Of a DNA stretch of 64,000 nucleotides, positions 1 through 9,398 are shown piece by piece. The notes under the pieces are model-generated. The model saw nothing but the letters and a program-made list of their open reading frames with translations, was not told the origin of the DNA and searched no databases. This DNA comes from Enterovibrio baiacu (lineage in GTDB: Bacteria; Pseudomonadota; Gammaproteobacteria; Enterobacterales; Vibrionaceae): contig NZ_SCHN01000005.1 in the NCBI RefSeq assembly GCF_004120195.1, positions 248,001 to 312,000 on the forward strand, written 5' to 3'. A program made the translations under genes and the position numbers. Every line of letters starts with the position of its first letter. Positions within the stretch are counted from its first letter, which is position 1.

Positions 1-1444
1 GACCGGGATAATCTTGCACCGTGGTTTGCGTGCCACTTGCCAATACATCAATGGTTGCGGGCTGGTAATCAAATGTAGAAAGGCTTGATGTCAGCACATC
101 GCCGCGATGAACGAAGGGTTCTGCGGATAACTGTGTGAGATACGCCAAGTTGGTTTCAATGCCATACAGTTCTGTGTGGCTTAATAGGTGCGTCATCTGC
201 GATAGCGCTTCGTCTCGGTTATCAGCGTGCACCATCAACTTCGCGATCATAGGGTCAAAGAACGGGCTTACCTCGCAACCCGCTTCTACCCACGTGTCCA
301 CCCGAACGGCATTGCCATTATCAAGCTCACTGATGCCATGACCAGACACCCCTTCAGGGAAAGCCAAATGCGTGATCAAGCCCGTTGAAGGCTGAAACTG
401 TCGATTCGGATCTTCCGCATACAAGCGAAACTGAATCGCATGCCCAGAAGGTGTGGCCGTTGATGCCGCGTTCCAACTCGCTTGATACGTACCCATACCA
501 ATTTCGACCATCAGTTTTACGATATCGACACCAAAGATAAGCTCAGTCACACCGTGCTCAACTTGCAGGCGCGTGTTGACCTCTAAGAAGTAGAATTGCT
601 GGGTCGATTGATCGAGGATGAATTCCACCGTGCCAGCGTTTCGATAGTTCACAGACGCGGCCAAGCGAATGGCGGTGTCACGCAACGCGGCGCGGGTATC
701 GTCCGAGAGGTTTGGCGCTGGCGTTTCTTCCATCACCTTTTGGTTTCGCCGTTGCGCCGAACAATCTCGTTCACCTAGCGCCAACACGCTGCCTTCGCCA
801 TCACCAATGATTTGCACTTCGATGTGACGTGCAGAGGTGATGAACTTCTCCATAAACACCCCGCTGTGGCTGAAGTTGGCTTCGCCCAGTCGTTTGACAG
901 CCTCGAACGCATCGACCAACTGTGCTGCATTCTCACACAATCGCATGCCAATGCCGCCGCCGCCCGCGGTGCTTTTCAGCATCACGGGGAATCCCATGCT
1001 GTCTGCGGCTGCAACAGCATCTTCAATGCCGGAAAGCAGCCCTGTTCCGGGCAATAAAGGAACATTTGCCGATTCCGCGAGTTCACGTGCGGTGTGCTTG
1101 AGTCCGAACTGATTAATTTGTTCTGTTGTCGGGCCAAGAAATGCGATGCCAGCGGCTTCACACGCTGCGACAAAATCGGGGTTTTCGCTTAGAAATCCGT
1201 AGCCAGGATGAATGGCTTGAGCGCCAGAGGAACGCGCAATACCGATGATTTTTTGAATATTTAGGTAAGTATCAGAGGCACTGCCTTCGCCCAAGCTAAA
1301 AGCTTCCGACGCATTGAGTGTATGCAGGCTGCCTGCATCGTCTTCGTGGTAAACCGCCACGCTCGCGATGCCCATTTCATCCAGTGTTCGGATAATGCGG
1401 GTTGCGATAGCGCCACGGTTAGCAATCAATATTTTTGTGAACAT
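1..1444 (-). CDS. Guanidine (urea-type) carboxylase, biotin carboxylase part, cut by window edge
   Basis: The visible 481 residues start MFTKILIANRGAIATR, the classic biotin carboxylase N-terminus. An ATP-grasp domain follows with a GGGGIGMR phosphate loop, EVNTRLQVEH active-site motif and a biotin carboxylase C-terminal domain. The last residues (TVQDYPG) are the first of the KipA-like carboxyltransferase domain, which with the biotinyl domain lies outside the window. The family uses ATP, bicarbonate and biotin to carboxylate urea or guanidine. Domain order identifies the urea carboxylase family. Guanidine is inferred as the real substrate from the guanidine-I riboswitch and DUF1989 pair upstream in the same operon. 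Allophanate hydrolase is expected beyond the edge. The residues that separate the two substrates are not visible. Confidence 0.93.
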   Translation of the reverse strand, partial: MFTKILIANRGAIATRIIRTLDEMGIASVAVYHEDDAGSLHTLNASEAFSLGEGSASDTYLNIQKIIGIARSSGAQAIHPGYGFLSENPDFVAACEAAGIAFLGPTTEQINQFGLKHTARELAESANVPLLPGTGLLSGIEDAVAAADSMGFPVMLKSTAGGGGIGMRLCENAAQLVDAFEAVKRLGEANFSHSGVFMEKFITSARHIEVQIIGDGEGSVLALGERDCSAQRRNQKVMEETPAPNLSDDTRAALRDTAIRLAASVNYRNAGTVEFILDQSTQQFYFLEVNTRLQVEHGVTELIFGVDIVKLMVEIGMGTYQASWNAASTATPSGHAIQFRLYAEDPNRQFQPSTGLITHLAFPEGVSGHGISELDNGNAVRVDTWVEAGCEVSPFFDPMIAKLMVHADNRDEALSQMTHLLSHTELYGIETNLAYLTQLSAEPFVHRGDVLTSSLSTFDYQPATIDVLASGTQTTVQDYPG

Positions 1445-1464
1445 AATGCTGTCTTCGTGTCATC

Positions 1465-1541
1465 GGGTCGTCCCGAATAAAGACGGAGGATGTGCGACAT
1501 CAAAAATCTTCGTTCTTGGCGATGTTGCTCAGGGTCGTCCC
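1465..1541. repeat. Direct repeat GGGTCGTCCC x2 before the carboxylase start
   Basis: GGGTCGTCCC occurs at 1465-1474 and again at 1532-1541, both in the 144-bp gap between the small DUF1989 gene and the carboxylase. Elsewhere genes of this operon overlap or nearly touch, so this leader is unusually long. A regulatory role is possible but unproven; each copy is also close to an inverted repeat of itself. Confidence 0.4.
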
Positions 1542-1588
1542 TTTCCTCTTCAGAAACTGTGTTTACGCTGTGCTTTGTTTAACGCACC

Positions 1589-2233
1589 TTACGCCGCATC
1601 CCAAATCGCGATTTCAATCGGCGTTGGGTTGTAGGCATTGCAGGGATTGTTTAACTGCGGGCAATTAGAGACCAAAACAATCACGTTCATGTTGGCTTCA
1701 AGCTCAACATATTTGCCCGGCGCGCTGATGCCATCAGCAAAAGTCAACCCGCCTTCATCCGTCACAGGAACGTTCATGAAGAAGTTGATGTTGTGGCCGA
1801 TGTCGCGCTTAGAAAGCCCAAACTCAGGGCGTTCTGAAACGGCGAGCAACCATGAATCTCTGCACGCGTGCATGCAGCGTTTCTCTGGGGCGTAACGCAC
1901 CGTGTTGCTCTCTGTCGAGCAGGCACCACCGAGGGTGTCATGGCGGCCACAGGTATCCGCAACAATGCTAAGCATCGGCTGGTTTAAGTTCGACAGCAGC
2001 ACAGATCCTGCCGTCAAATAGGCATTGCCCTGTTCACGCAACGTATCCATCGCGCTGTATCGCTCTTCGGGGTTATCCGCATTAAAGAACAAAGTATCTG
2101 CGGCTTGATTGCCTTCGAGGTCGGTGATCCGCACACGTTCGCCTTTTTTGACGACGTAAATGTAGTAATCCCCCGCCGCAACAATGTCTCTTTGCTTGGC
2201 GGTGTCGATGGAAAGTTCACTGTTTCTAATCAT
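1589..2233 (-). CDS. DUF1989 protein, carboxyguanidine deiminase subunit (smaller of pair)
   Basis: A 214-residue DUF1989 protein of the kind long called urea carboxylase-associated protein. Landmarks are the [19 protein letters not shown] segment near residue 35 and a Cys/His-rich stretch around residues 95-125 ([14 protein letters not shown], then CMHACRDSW), which probably binds metal. Established work on the family shows that the two tandem DUF1989 proteins form carboxyguanidine deiminase (CgdAB), which turns carboxyguanidine into allophanate and ammonia. It follows its larger paralogue by 11 bp and precedes the carboxylase, the usual order. I cannot tell which subunit letter applies. Confidence 0.9.
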   Translation of the reverse strand: MIRNSELSIDTAKQRDIVAAGDYYIYVVKKGERVRITDLEGNQAADTLFFNADNPEERYSAMDTLREQGNAYLTAGSVLLSNLNQPMLSIVADTCGRHDTLGGACSTESNTVRYAPEKRCMHACRDSWLLAVSERPEFGLSKRDIGHNINFFMNVPVTDEGGLTFADGISAPGKYVELEANMNVIVLVSNCPQLNNPCNAYNPTPIEIAIWDAA

Positions 2234-2244
2234 GACTGTCCTCC

Positions 2245-3015
2245 TTAACGCAGCGATGAGTCGCTGCTTTCAACGACGGATAGAACGGCTCTTCCCGCCG
2301 ACGTGGGTTGATATTGACGGGTATTGATAAAGCCACGTCGGTTTTCATCACAGTGGTTTAAGCAAGGATCGTTTGCTTTCATAGGCTCCGATTTGAACAT
2401 ATCAATGTCCACCGGATTGCGCGGGTAGGCTTCGGCATCGTTCATGGGATGAGGGCACGTAGAAAACACCACTGTGGTGTCCATTTCAAAACGCAGTTCA
2501 ATCACATCGCCCGCGTTGCTGTTGCCTCGAATAAAGCTCAATGCACCTTCATCCGTGGTGTGCACTTTTGAAAACAGATTGAGCGGCGCAGACATATCAC
2601 GAAGGCCTAAGCCATATTTGGCCATTTCAACCAAGATGGCGTCATGGCCGTTTTGCAGCCAATCGTTTCGGTCGCGTTGATAATCTCGCTTGCCCCATTT
2701 CTTTGTGACGTGTGAAGCGGTGCTCAACCCGCCAACGCTGTCGATCCAGCCGGTATCGTCACGCACGATCGAGCAAAAAATCCGCCCCATGTCGGAGTAC
2801 ACACAGTTATTCGCCGTGAGCTTAAAGGTGTGCTGACACTTAAGCGTGTCTGGCAGATTAATGCGCTCTAGCAGGTTGCGCGGATTGAACATCAAGACAC
2901 TGACATTCGCGCCACCGGACACGTCTCGAAACCGCAGACTAAACCCCGCAGGCACATCAATTGACCCATGCTGCCCGCCCGAATATCTGTGGTTAAACAG
3001 ATCATGCAATTCCAT
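2245..3015 (-). CDS. DUF1989 protein, carboxyguanidine deiminase subunit (larger of pair)
   Basis: A 256-residue DUF1989 paralogue of the next gene. The start [14 protein letters not shown] at 3015 is chosen because GAGGAGGG lies just upstream; a longer reading to 3108 has no such site. The start overlaps the end of the ABC ATPase gene by 14 bp, showing tight translational coupling. This copy lacks the dense Cys/His cluster of the smaller subunit (it has [11 protein letters not shown] and [11 protein letters not shown] at the equivalent place), so catalysis may rest mainly on the partner. Role inferred from the family: heteromeric carboxyguanidine deiminase. Confidence 0.88.
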   Translation of the reverse strand: MELHDLFNHRYSGGQHGSIDVPAGFSLRFRDVSGGANVSVLMFNPRNLLERINLPDTLKCQHTFKLTANNCVYSDMGRIFCSIVRDDTGWIDSVGGLSTASHVTKKWGKRDYQRDRNDWLQNGHDAILVEMAKYGLGLRDMSAPLNLFSKVHTTDEGALSFIRGNSNAGDVIELRFEMDTTVVFSTCPHPMNDAEAYPRNPVDIDMFKSEPMKANDPCLNHCDENRRGFINTRQYQPTSAGRAVLSVVESSDSSLR

Positions 3016-3847
3016 AAAATCCCTCCTCTTTTTTGATTTTCTCTTGCTGTTCCTCTTGATGCTGCTTGGCTTGCAACGTCGCAAACACTGAATCATGCCC
3101 CGGTGCATTCAAACCAATATCAAACGTCACTTGTGACCCATAACGTTCTGGTTCTTGCGGATCGGTTCGAGGCTTATCAAACACCCACAAGCGCGAGCCC
3201 AATTTGAAGCCTTCATGCAGGTCGTGCGTGATCATGAAAATGGTGAGTTTCTGCTCGATCCAAATTTCATTGATCAGTTCATGCATGTCTTTTCGAATGC
3301 CCGGGTCCAATGCGCCAAACGGCTCATCAAGCAGCAAAATGCGCGGCTTTTTCATCAAGGCTTGTGCAATCGCGAGGCGCTGCTGCATACCGCCCGACAT
3401 TTCAGCGGGATAACGGTTTGCGGCGTGTGATAAGCCCAAGCGTTCCAATTGCGCTTTGGCTTTGTCTTCCAGTGCTTTTCTGTCGCTTCCCCATACCTTT
3501 CCCCAAAGGCGTGACATCTCAAACTCATCAGCGATCATCACGTTTTCAAGGGCGGTTAAATGAGGAAAAACAGAGTACTTTTGGAAAACGATGCCGCGCT
3601 CAGGCCCCGGTTCTGAACTCAATGGTTTGCCATCAAGAAGCAGTTCACCGCGTGAAGGCGACTGGGTGCCGAGAAGCATGTTCAAGAAGGTTGATTTACC
3701 GCAACCTGACGTTCCCAAAATACTGATGAATTCGCCGGGCATCACCTTGATGCTGAGGCGCTCCAACACCACGTGGTCGCCGTATTCCTTCCACAGGTTT
3801 TTCGCTTCGATAATGGGCGTTTCTGGAGACTGACTCGATTCATTCAT
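3002..3847 (-). CDS. ABC transporter ATPase (guanidine/urea-carboxylase-linked)
   Basis: A 281-residue ATPase of the taurine/nitrate (SsuB/TauB) type. Walker A is GTSGCGKST near residue 49, the signature is MSGGMQQR, and Walker B with its glutamate is ILLLDEPFGALD. The H-loop is ITHDLHEG. The C-terminus carries a tail (VTFDIGLNAPGHDS) of the sort seen in urea carboxylase-related transporters. It overlaps the permease gene by 4 bp (ATGA). It should power import of guanidine or a related cation; substrate is inferred from the operon. Confidence 0.93.
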   Translation of the reverse strand: MNESSQSPETPIIEAKNLWKEYGDHVVLERLSIKVMPGEFISILGTSGCGKSTFLNMLLGTQSPSRGELLLDGKPLSSEPGPERGIVFQKYSVFPHLTALENVMIADEFEMSRLWGKVWGSDRKALEDKAKAQLERLGLSHAANRYPAEMSGGMQQRLAIAQALMKKPRILLLDEPFGALDPGIRKDMHELINEIWIEQKLTIFMITHDLHEGFKLGSRLWVFDKPRTDPQEPERYGSQVTFDIGLNAPGHDSVFATLQAKQHQEEQQEKIKKEEGFYGIA

Positions 3848-4671
3848 GATTTAGCTCCCTGCATCGCGTGAAACCATGGGTAGCGAGACGCGGAGATCTT
3901 CTGCAATGCCCAATCCATTAAAAAGGCCAAGATCGTAATCCACACCACGTAAGGCAGAATCACGTCCATGGCGAGATAGCGTCGAATTAAAAAAATGCGA
4001 TACCCCAAGCCTTCAGTTGACGCGATCGCTTCTGCCGCAATAAGGAAAAGCCACGCGCTGCCCAACGTTAAGCGCACCGCTTCAATCAAACGCGGCATCA
4101 CTTGTGGCAACACAACACGCACCAACAGCGTCCATGAGTTTGCCCCTAAGGTTTGTGCTTTTATGATTTGCTCTTCCGGCAGGCTTTCTGTGCGAAGTTG
4201 GAGATCGCGAATCATCATGGGTGTGATACCGATAATGATCAGCATGACTTTGGACAATTCCCCCAAGCCCAATGCAATGAAAAGAATGGGGAGGATCGCC
4301 ATCGGCGGAATCAGCGAGAGCGCACGAACTACGGGTGATAACGGCGCACGAACGTAGGGAATCATCCCGTTTGCAACGCCGATCATCAGCGCCAACAACG
4401 CACTGATGCCGACCCCAAGGCAGAGCCTCTCTAGGCTCGCGAGCGTATCAACCCACAGAAGGTACTCCCCTGTGCGTCGACTCGGCTCGAAAGCCATCCT
4501 GTCAATGCCATCGGCAATGCTCGAAAAGGACGGAAGCAGCTTGTCATTTGGGTTCACTGCCAAGCGCGCATCTGATGCCACCATGTAGGCGGCAATCAGT
4601 AACACAAAGGGCAAACACGCTAACGCGATTCGCCCAAATTTGGACGGTGTTCGGTTGATAATTCGGGTCAT
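3844..4671 (-). CDS. ABC transporter permease (guanidine/urea-carboxylase-linked)
   Basis: A 275-residue inner-membrane permease of the SsuC/TauC class with about six hydrophobic segments. The first spans residues 14-30. A BPD-type cytoplasmic loop follows (EEQIIKAQTLGANSWTLL), where the EAA-type motif contacts the ATPase. It lies 9 bp after the binding-protein gene and overlaps the ATPase gene, so the three form one importer. The family usually moves small nitrogen or sulfur compounds; guanidine is inferred here. Confidence 0.92.
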   Translation of the reverse strand: MTRIINRTPSKFGRIALACLPFVLLIAAYMVASDARLAVNPNDKLLPSFSSIADGIDRMAFEPSRRTGEYLLWVDTLASLERLCLGVGISALLALMIGVANGMIPYVRAPLSPVVRALSLIPPMAILPILFIALGLGELSKVMLIIIGITPMMIRDLQLRTESLPEEQIIKAQTLGANSWTLLVRVVLPQVMPRLIEAVRLTLGSAWLFLIAAEAIASTEGLGYRIFLIRRYLAMDVILPYVVWITILAFLMDWALQKISASRYPWFHAMQGAKS

Positions 4672-4680
4672 CAGATCACC

Positions 4681-5763
4681 TTACAATTCGCCATCCGCCG
4701 CCATTTGCATAAACGACGCGTCAAATCTCAGCGTGATGTTGCTTTCATCACCGTAAACACCGGCTGGCGTTTCAATGCCAATAAAGCCTGCATCCGGTGC
4801 GCCTTCGCCAAGCAGTCCGTGTTTAAAGGAAAACTCCGCCACTTTCGCCATGGTGTCTTTTAGTGTTGCTGACTCCGTGAAGGCCACCGCTTCTGAAGGC
4901 TGGTAGAACATTTTGGTAGAGGCTAATTGGTCTTTGTAACCGGCCAGATCTGTGCCTGCCGACGCCGCCATGAAGTTCAATGCTTTCAGCCCCACTTCAT
5001 CGTCTTGCAGCATTTGCCCCATGATCTCATACCATGCGCCCGTGAGTGCTTTACCCAGTTCAGGGAACTGCGACAGGATTTCGCTGTTCACGACCAATAA
5101 ATCGATGATTTCGCCGGGGATTTGGGAAGAGTCAAACACCACATTGCTGTTCGGCATTTTGTTGATTTCTGCAAGCAGCGGGTTCCATGTGGTCACCGCC
5201 GTGACATCGTCAGTGACGAACGCTGACACCATGTCAGCATCTGCAGTATTCACCACGGTCACATCACGTTCAGTCATGTCAACGGTTTCTAAACCACGAG
5301 CAAGGAGGTAATGAGAGACACTCAATTCGACAAGGTTAACGCGTTGCCCTTTGATGTCCGCTAACGCACTGGCGTTTTTCAGCACCACACCGTCGTTACC
5401 GTTAGAAAAGTCACCCACGATAAGCGCGGTAGAATCGACACCACTGGCTGCAGGAATGGTCAGTGCGTCCATGTTTGTCATCACGACGGCGTCAAACGAG
5501 CCTGCTGTGTATTGGTTGATGGATTCGATGTAGTCATTGACTTGAACAACGTCGATTTCAATGCCGTATTTGTCCGCCCATTTATCAATGATGCCCGCGT
5601 TGTTGCCATAATCCCATGGCACCCAACCGACATAGATTGACCAAGCAAGACGAAAAGAAGGTTTCTCTGCCGCCCAGGTAGGCGCTGAAACGACAGAGAA
5701 ACAAACAACAGCAAGGAGTAAACGTTTTGTTATATTACGGAGTGATGATGAGAATATTTTCAT
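4681..5763 (-). CDS. Periplasmic substrate-binding protein of the guanidine-linked ABC importer
   Basis: A 360-residue NMT1/TauA-like binding protein. The start MKIFSSSLRN at 5763 is preferred: it has GAGGTAG upstream and gives a clean Sec signal peptide ending near AWA at residue 32. A longer frame to 5814 lacks a ribosome site. The mature part begins KPSFRLAWSIYVGWVPWDYG, typical of urea-carboxylase-associated binding proteins. Its leader, about 90 bp, follows a guanidine-I riboswitch, so this is the first gene of the operon and guanidine is the probable ligand. Confidence 0.92.
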   Translation of the reverse strand: MKIFSSSLRNITKRLLLAVVCFSVVSAPTWAAEKPSFRLAWSIYVGWVPWDYGNNAGIIDKWADKYGIEIDVVQVNDYIESINQYTAGSFDAVVMTNMDALTIPAASGVDSTALIVGDFSNGNDGVVLKNASALADIKGQRVNLVELSVSHYLLARGLETVDMTERDVTVVNTADADMVSAFVTDDVTAVTTWNPLLAEINKMPNSNVVFDSSQIPGEIIDLLVVNSEILSQFPELGKALTGAWYEIMGQMLQDDEVGLKALNFMAASAGTDLAGYKDQLASTKMFYQPSEAVAFTESATLKDTMAKVAEFSFKHGLLGEGAPDAGFIGIETPAGVYGDESNITLRFDASFMQMAADGEL

Positions 5764-5854
5764 AGCTACCTCTACCTTGAGATTCACGCTATGCACCAAT
5801 GTCATTGTGGGCATAAGCTTCGGATTTAAGACGCGGCCAAAGAGATATCAGTAA

Positions 5855-5987
5855 GACTCTCCCGGGCTTTTGTCCCTCCGTGTGACCTCTCACGAGGTTG
5901 ATAACTCTCGGACCAGCCGCGAAATGCAAATTTGAAGTGTCATCCTTAACTCAACAAATTTAGGCAAACGCCGGAACCCTAGTTATC
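5855..5987 (-). promoter_or_regulatory. Guanidine-I riboswitch (ykkC/yxkD class)
   Basis: Read on the minus strand the segment starts ACTAGGGTTCCGGCGTTTGCC, continues through a variable arm to GGCTGGTCCGAGAG, and ends ACACGGAGGGACAAAAGCCCGGGAGA. These blocks, in this order and spacing, are the conserved core of the ykkC subtype 1 aptamer, which binds guanidinium and switches genes on. It sits 92 bp upstream of the transporter start. I see no U-tract terminator between aptamer and gene, so control may act on translation or through a less obvious structure. The match is by eye. Confidence 0.93.
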
Positions 5988-6197
5988 CATTGTCAAATTG
6001 TCTGTAGGTGTGGCGAGAATCCGCCACTTACCGATACATCTTTGGCACGCTACTGGATTACTTGCAGCAAACTCCTTGCCAGTTTTTCATGATGCTGATT
6101 TTATTGATAAATACACCAATAAAGAGATATTTCTCGCAATGTTTGCGCAATGGAGGTGCATGATTTGCACTGAAATGAAGAGATGAAGCAGATCTAA

Positions 6198-6224
6198 AAA
6201 CGGCGCTGTCATACAGCGCCGTTT
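6198..6224 (-). terminator. Rho-independent terminator after TRAP operon
   Basis: A perfect 11-bp stem (AAACGGCGCTG / CAGCGCCGTTT) with loop TCATA. On the minus strand it is followed by TTTTTAG, so it ends the TRAP transcript whose last gene stops at 6255. It also insulates the downstream riboswitch. Confidence 0.88.
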
Positions 6225-6254
6225 GTATTTTAATGATGCCAACAATGAGCCTGT

Positions 6255-7544
6255 TTACCCCACCGCTGAGAACTGCACCAGATACGTGGAGAGTGGCGGC
6301 CAGAAGGCAATGATCATCCACGCGACCATGAGTGCAAACAGATACGGCAGTACATACTTCACAATGGTGAAATACGGTATTCCCGTTATTCCGCTGGCAA
6401 CGTACAGGTTCAAACCATAAGGCGGCGTGATAAAGCCAATCGCATCACCGACCAAGAAGATCACCGCAAAGTGGATAGGATCGACCCCTACGCTGTAAGC
6501 AATCGGCGCAAGGATGGGCGCAAGAATGATGGTATTTGGCAGGCTTTCTAACACCGTTCCCGCCAACAGCACCAGCATCATGCAGGCGATGAGCACAAAG
6601 GTAGGATCACCGATGGCAGACATCCAGCCACGCACAACTTCCCCTGCCCCTAACAGGGAAAGCAATTGCTGCATCACAACAGACACCGCAATCAAAGGCG
6701 CTAACATGCCCGTGATTTGCCCAGAGCGCAGTAAGATGTTTGGCAATTCACGGAGCTTGATTTGGCGGGTGATAAGTACACCGGCTATCAAACAAAACCC
6801 AACCGTTACGCCTGCAGCTTCTGTAGGAGAAAACGCGCCAGAGTATATTCCGTATATCACGATACCGATGGCGATTAAGCCAAGATAGGCTTTCAAACCG
6901 GTTTTCAGGATACGTTTTGGCTCTAACTTGATGAGGTTTCCCCATCCGTTTTTCTTACAAACGATGTAACACGCCAGCTGCATGGCGATCACCATGAGTA
7001 AGCCTGGCAACATGCCACCAACGAACAGGTCACTGATAGAGAGATCGAGCAAAAAGCCGTAAACGATAAAGATGATGCTCGGCGGAATGATGATCCCCAC
7101 CGTGCCCCCTGCCGCAGCGGTGGCAGCAGCGAAACGTTCATCGTAATTGTTCTTTGCCATTTCAGGCTGCATGATGGAACCGATCGTCGCTGTTGTACCC
7201 GCATTCGAACCAGAAATGGCCGCGAACATGCCACATGCACCGATGGTCGCCATGCCCAAGCCGCCTCTCACCCATCCCAATATGGAATACGCGAAATCCG
7301 ACATGCGTTTGGCAATGCCCGCTGCATTGATCAAATCCCCCGTCATGATGAACAACGGGAGTGCTAGTAAGCCGAAGAAATTTAAGCCTTCAAATAAGGT
7401 CACGCCAATGTTGGCGAGGGTAAAATCGATGACGAGGCTGCAACCCACAACCCAAAAGCCAATCACAAGAAAAATGGGTACGCCGACAATAAAAAGCAGT
7501 GTTACCCCGAGAGATATCAGCGTGATAAGTGTGCCGTCTTCCAT
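6255..7544 (-). CDS. TRAP transporter large permease (DctM type)
   Basis: A 429-residue, very hydrophobic protein with about 12 membrane spans, the length and pattern of DctM/SiaM large subunits. Family blocks include GACGMFAAISGSNAGTTATIG and GIIIPPSIIFIVYG around residues 105-160, and EAAGVTVGF near residue 245. It carries out sodium-driven solute uptake with the small subunit and periplasmic binding protein encoded just upstream. It is the last gene of a three-gene operon ended by a strong terminator. The solute is unknown. Confidence 0.95.
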   Translation of the reverse strand: MEDGTLITLISLGVTLLFIVGVPIFLVIGFWVVGCSLVIDFTLANIGVTLFEGLNFFGLLALPLFIMTGDLINAAGIAKRMSDFAYSILGWVRGGLGMATIGACGMFAAISGSNAGTTATIGSIMQPEMAKNNYDERFAAATAAAGGTVGIIIPPSIIFIVYGFLLDLSISDLFVGGMLPGLLMVIAMQLACYIVCKKNGWGNLIKLEPKRILKTGLKAYLGLIAIGIVIYGIYSGAFSPTEAAGVTVGFCLIAGVLITRQIKLRELPNILLRSGQITGMLAPLIAVSVVMQQLLSLLGAGEVVRGWMSAIGDPTFVLIACMMLVLLAGTVLESLPNTIILAPILAPIAYSVGVDPIHFAVIFLVGDAIGFITPPYGLNLYVASGITGIPYFTIVKYVLPYLFALMVAWMIIAFWPPLSTYLVQFSAVG

Positions 7545-7553
7545 ATTCTGCTC

Positions 7554-8081
7554 CTAATCCAGTAATGACGCTTGAAGCACAAACGGCTCTTTACGCTGAT
7601 ATTGCTTAATGTCTTTGGCCAAATTTTGCAGCACGCGGATCACGATCAACACCCATGCAAGCGGTGTGGCAAGATAGAACCACCACTCCATCACATCATC
7701 GGTTCCCCCGACTATCGCGAAGTTGTCATAAGCGATATACGTTTGGTTGGTCGCGTGATAAATCACGATGCCCGCGAAGGCGATCCAAAGCACGGCATCT
7801 AACACCAAGCAATAGAATTGAAGACGATACGAGAGTCGCGCACGGATCTCAGTTAACGCCAAATGTGTGCGCTTTTTGATGTTGTACGAAGCGCCAAACC
7901 ACGTCACCCAGAGGAAAAGTAGGACGGGGACGGTCGTGCTCCATGGCACTTGTTGGTTGAACAAAAACCGCCGAACAACCTCTACGAAAATAATGCCAGC
8001 CATACTTGAATAGGTGATCAAGATGATGACCTTTTCCGTGTTTTCATCTAACCATTTGAGCAAGGTTTGTAGCGGTTTCAT
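7554..8081 (-). CDS. TRAP transporter small permease (DctQ type)
   Basis: A 175-residue protein with four predicted membrane spans and the DctQ signature region FVEVVRRFLFNQQVPWSTT near residue 30, followed by FLWVTWFGASYNIKKRTH. It partners the large permease that starts 9 bp downstream. C-terminal residues after about 150 are cytosolic and charged (KDIKQYQRKEPF). Substrate is set by the binding protein, not by this subunit. Confidence 0.93.
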   Translation of the reverse strand: MKPLQTLLKWLDENTEKVIILITYSSMAGIIFVEVVRRFLFNQQVPWSTTVPVLLFLWVTWFGASYNIKKRTHLALTEIRARLSYRLQFYCLVLDAVLWIAFAGIVIYHATNQTYIAYDNFAIVGGTDDVMEWWFYLATPLAWVLIVIRVLQNLAKDIKQYQRKEPFVLQASLLD

Positions 8082-8171
8082 GCTGACCTCACAGATCGTT
8101 GAGTAAAGACACGCACAGGTCTGTTTGCAGATGTGTTTTCACATCAGCAAACAGACGCTGCGCGACCATTT

Positions 8172-9398
8172 TTAGCTCGTCCACCAGCGTTGCGGTGGCA
8201 CATTGACAGCGGAAGTATCGCGAGGGATCTCTCGTGCAATGTCGTAGATTTCTTGGTAGGTATCATGACCACCCGACCACTTGTTCAAGCGATCGCGCCA
8301 TTGCTGCCAAGGTTCAGGGTTAAACTCTGGCGAACACATTTCCTCGGCTTTACGCAACTCAGCGTCAGACAATGTGGCAACACGGGTGTTGTTTTCTGCG
8401 AAAATGGTGTCCGGTCGTGGTGGGTTTGTTGCGCCGACAATGTCGGTAAGCGCCGCTTCATTCATGCCTTGCGTAAAGATTTGCGCGACATAGGCAGATT
8501 CCATCACGTCGTCTTGGAGATCAGATCCCAGCTTATCGAACACTGGCAAGCTCATTGCCGTATGCTCAGTACCCGAGAAGAATTTGAGATCAACACACTG
8601 AGAAACAACAGGTGACATACCGGCATAAGCCACCGCACCCATCCACGTTTCAGCGCCGTCGATCAAGCCCTGCTTCAGGCCATCTAAGGTTTCTTCCCAC
8701 GCAATCGGCACAGGGTTCAGGTTCATCAGTTGCATGGCAATTCGCCCCAACTGTGTGCCCGTGACACGGTTTTTCGTTCCCGCCAATTGATCGATAGAGG
8801 TGACGAGTGGCTTGTCTTGCCACTTAAGCCCTAGCTGAATGCCGCGCAGTTCACAGTGGGTAAACAAAAATTGCAGTTTATGACGCTGACGCAGTGGCTC
8901 TCTAAACAGGGCTTCGCTTTTCTTGCTGTAGAAAAAGTGAAACTGCGATGCGCGGGATGGGAACATGTAGGCGTAATCCAACACATTAAGATACGGCGCG
9001 CCCCCTGCGGAGTTTTGTGTTGATGCCGAATACATGTCGACAATGCCTTGCTGCGTCTTTTTCACACAGTTGGTTTGACCACAGATTTGGTTACTACCAA
9101 TAAACTCAACGCGGATCGCGCCGTTTGTCCGTTGTTCAAGGTCTCTGGCGAAAAAAAGCTGTGCCGATTTTTGAATATCGAGGTTTTTCTCGTTAAAACC
9201 TGATGCCCCAAACTTGAGTTGGAACTTAGGCGGTGCTGAATAACGTTCCTTTTGCGTATTTTCGGCGGCTCTCGCCAGCGTGGATACGGTGGCTCCTGCT
9301 CCCAATGTCCCCGCGGCGATCAGGGTCGATGTCATCCCAAAATGGGCGGACACCTTCATAAAATCCCTTCTCGTGAGTATCTCCCGATTTTTGCTCAT
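8172..9398 (-). CDS. TRAP transporter solute-binding protein (DctP type) with Tat signal
   Basis: A 408-residue DctP-family binding protein. The N-terminus ILTRRDFMKVSAHFG is a twin-arginine signal, so it should be exported folded, as in some TRAP binding proteins. The mature region contains the family segments EFIGSNQICG and the binding-pocket stretch KNRVTGTQLGRIAMQLMNLNPVPI near residue 225, whose Arg normally clamps a carboxylate. It is longer than usual (about 330). First gene of the TRAP operon and divergent from a GMC oxidoreductase. The ligand probably has a carboxylate; identity is unknown. Confidence 0.92.
   Translation of the reverse strand: MSKNREILTRRDFMKVSAHFGMTSTLIAAGTLGAGATVSTLARAAENTQKERYSAPPKFQLKFGASGFNEKNLDIQKSAQLFFARDLEQRTNGAIRVEFIGSNQICGQTNCVKKTQQGIVDMYSASTQNSAGGAPYLNVLDYAYMFPSRASQFHFFYSKKSEALFREPLRQRHKLQFLFTHCELRGIQLGLKWQDKPLVTSIDQLAGTKNRVTGTQLGRIAMQLMNLNPVPIAWEETLDGLKQGLIDGAETWMGAVAYAGMSPVVSQCVDLKFFSGTEHTAMSLPVFDKLGSDLQDDVMESAYVAQIFTQGMNEAALTDIVGATNPPRPDTIFAENNTRVATLSDAELRKAEEMCSPEFNPEPWQQWRDRLNKWSGGHDTYQEIYDIAREIPRDTSAVNVPPQRWWTS

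Noticed and set aside
1-5763. Urea degradation operon (urea carboxylase/allophanate hydrolase)
   Set aside because: The riboswitch and DUF1989 pair point to guanidine as substrate, so a plain urea call would mislead.
6058-6321. Minus-strand 87-residue frame
   Set aside because: Runs through the terminator and the end of the DctM gene; likely chance.
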